In this document: one piece after another, positions 57,383 through 64,000 of the stretch
Numbering within the stretch: the first letter of the stretch is position 1
Layout of the letters: the number at the start of each line of letters is the position of its first letter
NCBI RefSeq assembly: GCF_022682495.2
Contig: NC_071392.1
Coordinates: forward strand, 51,299,459-51,363,458
DNA length: 64,000 bases
Origin: Desmodus rotundus
Taxonomy: Eukaryota > Chordata > Mammalia > Chiroptera > Phyllostomidae
Direction of reading: 5' to 3'
Program-made: the position numbers and the translations under genes
Notes under the pieces: model-generated
Seen by the model: only the letters and a program-made list of their open reading frames with translations
Told to the model about the DNA's origin: nothing
Database searches by the model: none

Positions 57383-60300
57383 GATTGAAAGCAGGGGATT
57401 TTAATGTCAGCCAGTCATAGCTGTTAGAGCAAATCTAGTTCTACATGAAATGTCCTGTATGATTTTTTTTACATAAAATAAAAAATAGGCTTTAACCCAG
57501 GAGTTTGCATGCTATAGAATCATTAGCACTGAACCAATTCTTGCCTCTTCCTCCAAAACCTATGTAGCAATAATAACCCAATGCCCATTCAACACCAGCT
57601 GTGAACAGGATACCATGTTTAGCCCTGTGCTTAGAATCTGCAAATACTAACAGTCATCACCTCCTCAAGCATAATTGTGGCAAATAGGGTTTTCTTTCCC
57701 CATTGTTGCCTTCTTTTCTTTTTCTTTTTCCCTCTCACCTCTTAATGGAAGTCTCATGACAGAGTTTGTCAGCATAAAATATACTTAAATTATGCTGTGA
57801 AAAGAGGCCAGTATTATTAGCAAGAGGCAGTTTCATTTTGAGAAAGTGTCTCTCTAAATAATGTAAAGGACTAATTCTCTTCTAGGGACCCCAAGGCATC
57901 AGAAACTCCCTCTTCTCCCCAGTGAATGTGGAGCCCTGGGGAAAAGCCAAAGAAATCCCGAGGGAAGTGGAGGGAGGGAGGGATGAATATGCCTAAAAGG
58001 AGCTTTCTTTCTGAATAGGGACTGTATAAATGCACTCTCCTGGGTGTTGAGGGCAAACCAAAGGGGTACATAACTAGTTCAAAAGACAAAGTATAAACAA
58101 ATAAATGTAATTAACTCACTCTTAAAGAAAATTATCCAGGAAACTAGGTGACTTCATATGGCTTTTATATGTCAAGTGCATTTGGAATCTCCAAGAGGGG
58201 GATGCAGAATGTAGTTGTCCAAAATATTTTTGACCAGAGAACCCTTTTGTCAAAGGAATATCTCACAAGACTAATGCTCAATGAAACACACCAGAGGAAA
58301 CCCTGAGCCTCACCATAGAGATCTGACGTGGAAGCCCTGGCACCTCTAAAACAGGGCTCCTCAACCTGGTGGCAGCAGGACCACCTTCTGCTGTAGCAGG
58401 TCTGCACAGGATGTTCTGATGACCACAGAATTGCTCTAATTTGTCAGATGTGGGCACAGCCTTAAGTTCATTCCTAAGCCGTAATTATTTTAATTTAATA
58501 CCAAATTTACATAATGCCTGGAAGTGAGCCATCTCTCAGGAATATAAACAAATAATTAGATACCCTGGTTCAGCCCAGCACAAGCTCTATCACCTGGATG
58601 AGTCACCTAGAGCCCAGGAGTCTCCCTTGTCTGTCTACTGACTAGAGGCCCCAATCAGTGGCCTGAAGATCACCTGTTCCCAAACAGAATTTCTACAGTA
58701 TAACCCCTGCCAGGTGTAGTTTAGATTCTGAGATACATACATCACTACCAAAAGTTGACCTATGAATAATTCATTGTAAACCAGGCTCAAATAATAGGGG
58801 AGGGGGATTCATAACCCAGATGAAGTTTTCTCATCTTTTTCTCTTCCCTACTGCTTTTTCACCATTTAGGTGACAACTGATGAAATAAAGTTATGTGATA
58901 GCCCATTCACATCAAGACCTTCCAGAGACCTAACTATACCAGCCCCACATCCTTTCTCTGAAGATCCCTGTGTCTTTCAGGACAGACATAATGGATTGAA
59001 TCACCCAAGCTCCCTTGCCTCTAATTTCTAGAGCCAATGGAAAGCAGCAGCAGGGACAAAGGAGTGAGGAAAGAAAGGTCAAGCTCTGCTCTATCCTGCT
59101 TTTGAGTTGTGTTTCTGGTAGTGCTTATGTCCCTTCACCCCTATTGCTCCTGTCAAGAGACCCACTCCTTTAAGACTCTAGCTTTCACTGGGTTTGACTA
59201 CCATTTTCTCCACTTGCCTCTTTGGGCCTACAACTTGGTTACAGCTTCTTGCTGTTGTTACTAGTCTCTGGTTGATTCCCTTAACACTTCCCACACTTGT
59301 GCATTCAACTAAACAATCCATTCACTAAGCCTCTTGTACCATCTTAAAACAAACTCTGCCTCTTGCCAAGCCCTGGCTGATGGCACAAGACCATCTCTAG
59401 CCACCATCTCTGGCTGCGGTGATCACTGTTCCCGTATGCCATCCCAAACCCACAAGGAGGAGTGGTATGTTTGACATTTTAAAGTACACATGCCCATATA
59501 TATAGATACATTTTAAAAATCAGTCTCTCAGAATAGTTTACTGAGGGTCAGAAAACAATATCTGAATGCACACCAGCTAGTGTTTGTTTAAATATGTATT
59601 ACACTGAGGCAAAGTTCTTAAGCCCAAGTTGTAAACAAGCCTATGCCCAAAGAAGGGTAACAGATATTTATTCAAATTAAAGCCTTTAAAAATTGTTGTC
59701 ATGAGCTTTGCTAGGGTTGAGACAACCTTGAGTCCTGCCAGAATTTGACTTCTGTAAAATAAAATTCCAAAACTCAAATATTGATATAATGATTTTCAAA
59801 AGCAAGGACCTCTGGGGGGCCAGAACCACATGCTTAGAGTGTCATTCTTCAACTCTCAGGCTGGAAAAGGTTTCTGTGTTTGCTACAGAAGAGACAACAG
59901 TTCATTTACAGGTTTTACCAACTGTTAAAGAGTATTGAGATTAGTGAGGCTACAACCAAAGAAATCTGGTTCTCTAAGTGTTGCTAGTTTCCATTTCTAA
60001 AAGTCCTTCTCATAACATGCTGGAGGCAGTGGAGGCCTGCAGATGCAAGGATGCACCACATTCCATTACCCCTACTCCTCCATTTTGCCCACCTGGCTGG
60101 GCATGGTTTTCTGACACCAGGAAAATGCACAGACTCCCATTCCAGGCATTATTATCAAACTTGCCCAAGCCTTTCCCTTTGAAGAACAAGAGGGAACTTA
60201 GATTTGTGTCAGTGATGATTTCTTGTGGTTGCCAGTGTTCACCAGAAAACTGAGTAAATTTGAGACTTGATCACACTCAGGGGACCCTGGGACTCTGGTC

Positions 60301-60981
60301 TGCTCCATATACAGTCCTCAGGAGAATTTACAGTCATGCTCTCTAGAGGCCTAAAATAAATGATCCTTGTTGTGAGGGTATAATCTCATTCAGTCTTCCT
60401 GGAGTACAGTTTAGCACCATCTATCAAAATCCTTTAAAATGTCTTGATTCATTGACCTAGCAATTCTACTTCTATGAATATATACTAAGGAATTAATCAG
60501 ATATATTTCCAAAGATATATCTACAAGAATGTTCACTATGACTTTACCTACCAGAGCAAAATGATATAAACAAAATAAATATATGAAGATAAGGAATTAA
60601 ATATATTACTGGCAATTCTATTTCCCACATTACAGTGAGCTAGATGTCTAGAACAACCCTCTCAACCCCAAATTTCCAAATATAATAAACATTGTTTTCA
60701 TTGTATTGCTAAGCTGGCAAGAAGTAAGAAATTTAAGAGGCCAAAGAGAATAGTCTGGGAGCCTTCAGCCCTGAGGGCACCTTCCACTGTCCTGATAGCT
60801 GCCTAGGATGGACTGACCAGAATGAAAACCTAGATGTGGCTACCCCAGGGTGGGGAGTCTGTCAGGAAACCCACAACCTTCTCTCCCCATTCCTGCATAA
60901 GGCTGAGACCCCAAGGGCTACATTTTCAATGGCATGATGAATTAGAACCATACCTGTCCCCAGAATAAAATTTGTCTGTTT
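57383..60981. other. Intron sequence, nothing recognised
   Basis: 3.6 kb of intron 1 without named repeats or exon-like frames. Confidence 0.4.
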
Positions 60982-61207
60982 GCCTTGACCTCTATGGCTC
61001 AGTTGGTTGAGTGTCATCCCACAAAATGAGAGGTTACCGGTTCTATTCTCAGTCAGGCCACATGCCTAGGTTGCAGGTTCGGTCCCCAGTCAAGGCATGT
61101 GAGAGTCAACTGATCAATGTTTCTCTCTCACATCGATGTTTCTCTCCTGCTCTTTCCCCCTCCCTTCCCCTCTCTTTAAAAATAAATACATAAAATCTTT
61201 TTTAAAA
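60982..61207 (+). mobile_element. Ves-type SINE 12
   Basis: GCCTTGACCTCTATGGCTCA head, full body, AAATAAATACATAAAATC tail. Weak target duplication ATTTGTCTGTTT / AATTGCCTGTTC. Confidence 0.92.
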
Positions 61208-61354
61208 ATTGCCTGTTCAATCTTGTTACTGGGGGGGATAGAAAGCAACCTGTTCTTTGATGTGGTGAGCCCAGTTTTGCCTCACTGCATTTAAACCCCA
61301 CACCTCACTATCTGTGGGGTCAATGGACTAAACTTCAGAGAATTTAATTTAATG

Positions 61355-61544
61355 CAGGGGTGTCCAACCTGTGGCCCATGGGCCCCAGGATGGCTATGAA
61401 TAAGGCCCAACACAAAATCATAAATTTACTTAAAACATTATGAGATCTTTTTGTGATTCCATGTTGCAATGTATTTAATGTGTAGCCTAAGACACCTCTT
61501 TCTTCCAGTGTGGCCCCGGGATGCCAAAAGGTTGGACAGCCCTA
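61355..61544 (-). mobile_element. Non-autonomous hAT element, copy 2 (reverse)
   Basis: Left end CAGGGGTGTCCAACC; the right end reads TAGGGCTGTCCAACC on the other strand. Interior matches the reverse of 51165-51368. A partial target duplication is possible (TTTAATGC / ATTAAAGC). Confidence 0.83.
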
Positions 61545-61636
61545 ATTAAAGCAATGTTGCGTGGTTCCCATGGTTGATGGTACATCACAGGCCTGGCTTG
61601 GGCAAACTAAATCTCCTCTAGAAAAGTTGATTTCAG

Positions 61637-61838
61637 GCCTGGCTGGTGTAGCTCAGTGGATTGAGCATACGCTGTGAACCAAAGGGTTACCAATTCAATT
61701 CCCAGTCAGGGCACACACCTGGTTTGCTAGACCAGGTCCCTAGTAGGGGGTGCATGAAAGGCAACCACACATTAATGTGTCTCTCCCTTTCTTTCTCCTT
61801 CCCTTCCCCTCTCTCTAAAAATAAAATATTTTTTTAAA
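61637..61838 (+). mobile_element. Ves-type SINE 13
   Basis: GCCTGGCTGGTGTAGCTCAG head, body and AAAATAAAATATTTT tail. Imperfect target duplication AAAAGTTGATTTCAG / AAGAGTTAACTTCAG. Confidence 0.93.
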
Positions 61839-61959
61839 AAAGAGTTAACTTCAGTTTTCTCCTCAAAGAATTCCCACTGGTTCAGTGCTAAGGATTTTTA
61901 TAATATAAAGTATTAGTGATGCTAGTACCAAGTCCAATGTGTGTTGGGTGAGGGGCATT

Positions 61960-62530
61960 TTTCCCACACCACCATACAGCTCTCCAACATCAGTTGGGTG
62001 CCCTACAATTCAATTCTGACACTATCTATCCACCTGTTCATTATAAAAGTATGTATATAACTCAGGAACTGTCTGATGAAAGAGATGTATAAGGTAAGGT
62101 ATCTGACAAGAAGAATTGAGCTTCCAAGCCCTCTTTAGGAGCCCCACTTTCCCAGCCCCTTTATGTGTTCACCAACTGCAAGCTCTCCAAATCCTGTCCT
62201 TTTGGAGTTTTACAGAGGTTTCACTGCACAGGCATGACTGACTAAATAAATTAGCAACTGGCAATTGATTCAACCCTCAGCCCTCTTCCCCTCTCTAGGG
62301 TGTCAGGGGGGTGGGACTTAAAGCTCCGCCCTCTAATCACCTGGTTTGTTCTCTTGGCAACCAGCCCCCAACCTTGGTTTCAGTCCTAAAGACACCTCAT
62401 TAATAACAAGAGACACCTCTGTTGCTCTAATCACTTAGGAAATTCCAAGGATTTTAGGAACTCTGTGCCAGTCAGTGGGATGAAGAACAAATATATTTCT
62501 TACTTGTAAATTACAATATCAGGTATACCT
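61960..62530 (+). mobile_element. Probable old solitary LTR
   Basis: CCAACATCAGTTGGGTGCCC, AATTCTGACACTATCTATCC, GTGTTCACCAACTGCAAGCT, then GGAAATTCCAAGGATTTTAG and a last part ACAAATATATTTCTTACTTG. I recognise the order as an old mammalian LTR, family not assigned. No internal viral genes seen. Confidence 0.55.
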
Positions 62531-62675
62531 ATTAATAAATAAATGTGACCAGAATCTTCAAAAACAGGAGAAATATTCACAGTAATTTACTGTGTAAAGA
62601 AAAGGTTATAGGACAATGAGAAAATTATGGTCCAATATATGACTTATTGGACCACTTTATTTATATGTAAGTACA

Positions 62676-62706
62676 AATATATATATGCATACATATATAT
62701 ATATAT
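62676..62706. repeat. (TA)n-rich microsatellite
   Basis: Alternating TA runs broken by GCATAC. Confidence 0.85.
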
Positions 62707-63009
62707 GGAGGCTATGCAACAAATATGTTAGTGGTTAAAGGTTGGCAGAGATAGAAGTATAGGTCTTTTCACTTTTCACTTTTACGTTCATTATATTACT
62801 GTTCTCTACATTTTTTACAATGCACATATAGAAATTAGAAAAATTATTACTGAACAAAACAGATTAGAAAAGAACCAACCTTTAACAAAACATTTCATCT
62901 AATTCTTGCTATCCCTTGTTTACCCTCTGGTAAAACACCTGTGTACTTACTAGCAGAAGCACCAATGTGAGCACTGCATAACTTTTACTTTTACTGTTAT
63001 TAAACATCT

Positions 63010-63620
63010 GCTGTATGCCAGACCCTCCTACGCATAAGAAAAACAAACAGGAGTCCTGGCCTTCAGGGGCTCACAGCTTAGATGGGGATTCAGAAACACA
63101 AGTATAAAACCCAGCTGTGAGCGCCAAGCTCATACCAGGGGAATACGTGGATGGACAACTGGGAGGATACCTCCCTCAGCCTGGCATAGCAGTCTAAAAA
63201 GGCTTTCTGGAGGGAATGAGCCCAGGCCTTATCTCTCTTTTTTTTTTTCAAGGTTTCGTGTGGAAAGATGGGGTATTTAGCAGCATATTTCGGTTTTAAT
63301 TTTAACTTCCTACTTAATATGATATTTTGTTTTATTTTTTTATTGTTGTTCAAATACAGTTTTCCGCTTTTTCCCCCCACCCCAGCCCAACACCCCAGCC
63401 CTCCCCACGTCCCTCCCCTGTTTCCACACCCCCTTGTTATTGTCCATGTGTCCTTTATAATTGTTCCTGCAAACCCTTCACCCTTGTCCCCTGAAATTTC
63501 CCTCCCCTCTCCCCTCTGGTCACTGTCAGCCTGTAGACACCGAAATTGAGACCAGGTCTTATCTTAAAGGATGAATGAGAGATCCTCTCAGATGCAGAAC
63601 AGAAGGGAATGGGTACTTGG
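63010..63620 (+). repeat. Probable L2-type LINE fragment, split by L1
   Basis: GTCCTGGCCTTCAGGGGCTC, GGCTTTCTGGAGGGAATGAG, then after the L1 AAAGGATGAATGAGAG. Order matches an old mammalian LINE pattern. Confidence 0.5.
63235..63547 (-). mobile_element. L1 3' end with possible 3' transduction
   Basis: Reversed C-rich L1 3' UTR from about 63331 to 63547. Between it and the terminal T-run (63238-63248) lie about 80 bp that are not L1. The whole insertion is flanked by GAGCCCAGGCCTTATCT (63218-63234) and GAGACCAGGTCTTATCT (63548-63564), 15 of 17 identical. Confidence 0.75.
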
Positions 63621-63764
63621 GCAAAGGAGAGCGCTGTCATACTCACCTTCCTCTACATCTTCCCTCTGCACCTACCCTCTCCATTTTTCTCTATAGCAAA
63701 TATCACTACCTAACATTATATTATTTATGTAGTGCTTACCCACTTATCTGCTTCCCCCATTCCA

Positions 63765-63870
63765 CTACAAGTTCCGTGAAGGAAAGAACTTTGTCCTGTG
63801 TATTGTATCTTCAGCATCTAGAACACTGTCTAGCACAGAATAAGTGCCCCAGCATTTGTAGAATAAACAA
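63765..63870 (+). repeat. L2 LINE 3' fragment
   Basis: CTACAAGTTCCGTGAAGGAA, then TCAGCATCTAGAACACTGTC / TAGCACAGAATAAGTGCCCC. Confidence 0.65.
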
Positions 63871-64000
63871 ACAAAAGACACAGAGGCAAGAAACACAAGC
63901 ATGAGTGCAGAATAATTCTTCAGTTCGTCTGTGTGGAGCAGACCATGACACAGATGAGGCTGTAAAGAGATGTGTGTTAGACGACAGGGGATCCGTACAC

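Larger units (their letters stand above)
37395..64000 (-). other. AMPH: AMPH intron 1 (3' part, at least 26.6 kb)
   Basis: Sequence upstream of exon 2 in the gene direction. No GC-rich, CpG-rich first exon or promoter was seen out to 64000, so the first exon must lie further right. Repeats inside are listed separately: four Ves SINEs, one HAL1-like copy, several L1 ends, MIRs, an LTR, hAT elements and a local 147-bp duplication. Confidence 0.85.

Noticed and set aside
58340..58480. AACAGGGCTCCTCAACCTGG as a SPIN-type hAT element
   Set aside because: Only a faint resemblance to hAT ends; no inverted partner or flanking duplication was found.
37395..64000. AMPH exon 1 or promoter
   Set aside because: No CpG-rich segment and no coding match to the expected N-terminus; it must lie right of the window.

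Overview
This is nuclear DNA from a bat, most likely of the suborder Yangochiroptera. Two things show it. First, two short exons on the minus strand encode consecutive pieces of the amphiphysin (AMPH) BAR domain. Second, thirteen copies of a tRNA-derived SINE with the head and pyrimidine-rich body of the bat Ves family are scattered through the window. No bacterial, phage or organellar genes are present. I cannot narrow the species.

Gene layout (minus strand, so transcription runs from high to low coordinates): the right part of the window (37395-64000) is the 3' part of AMPH intron 1. Exon 2 is 37314-37394 (81 bp, 27 codons). Intron 2 is 7177-37313 (about 30.1 kb). Exon 3 is 7122-7176 (55 bp). 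Positions 1-7121 are the start of intron 3. Exon 1 (start codon and N-terminal amphipathic helix) and exon 4 are not in the window. Only about 136 bp of 64 kb is protein-coding for the host.

The rest is intron filled with mobile elements of several ages. Old mammalian layers: MIR, L2, MER5-type hAT, an MLT1-like LTR (12.9-13.3 kb), a second probable LTR (62 kb) and old L1. Younger bat layers: L1 3' ends with a G-rich 3' UTR (C-rich on the plus strand when the element is reversed), Ves SINEs, small hAT elements, one decayed piggyBac transposon (15.25-17.0 kb, minus), and a family of about 2 kb elements that carry an L1-type ORF1 and run straight into a 3' tail without ORF2. The last group has the half-L1 (HAL1) architecture: three long copies (26.8-28.9 kb plus, 34.3-36.0 kb minus, 54.0-55.9 kb minus), one 5'-truncated copy (36.0-36.7 kb plus) and three tail-only copies. 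One copy keeps an open 278-codon ORF1.

Most interesting: the ORF2-less HAL1-like family and its uninterrupted ORF1; a 147-bp segment present twice, 835 bp apart, with one difference; a 47-bp SINE head flanked by a perfect 15-bp target duplication; an L1 3' end with an apparent 3' transduction; a twin-primed L1 later split by a HAL1; a hAT element inside a SINE with 8-bp target duplications; and the fact that all 13 Ves SINEs lie in the same orientation, antisense to AMPH. I found no sign of an unknown protein-coding system. All repeat calls come from sequence pattern recognition without a database search, so family names are those I recognise and boundaries are approximate unless target-site duplications are given.
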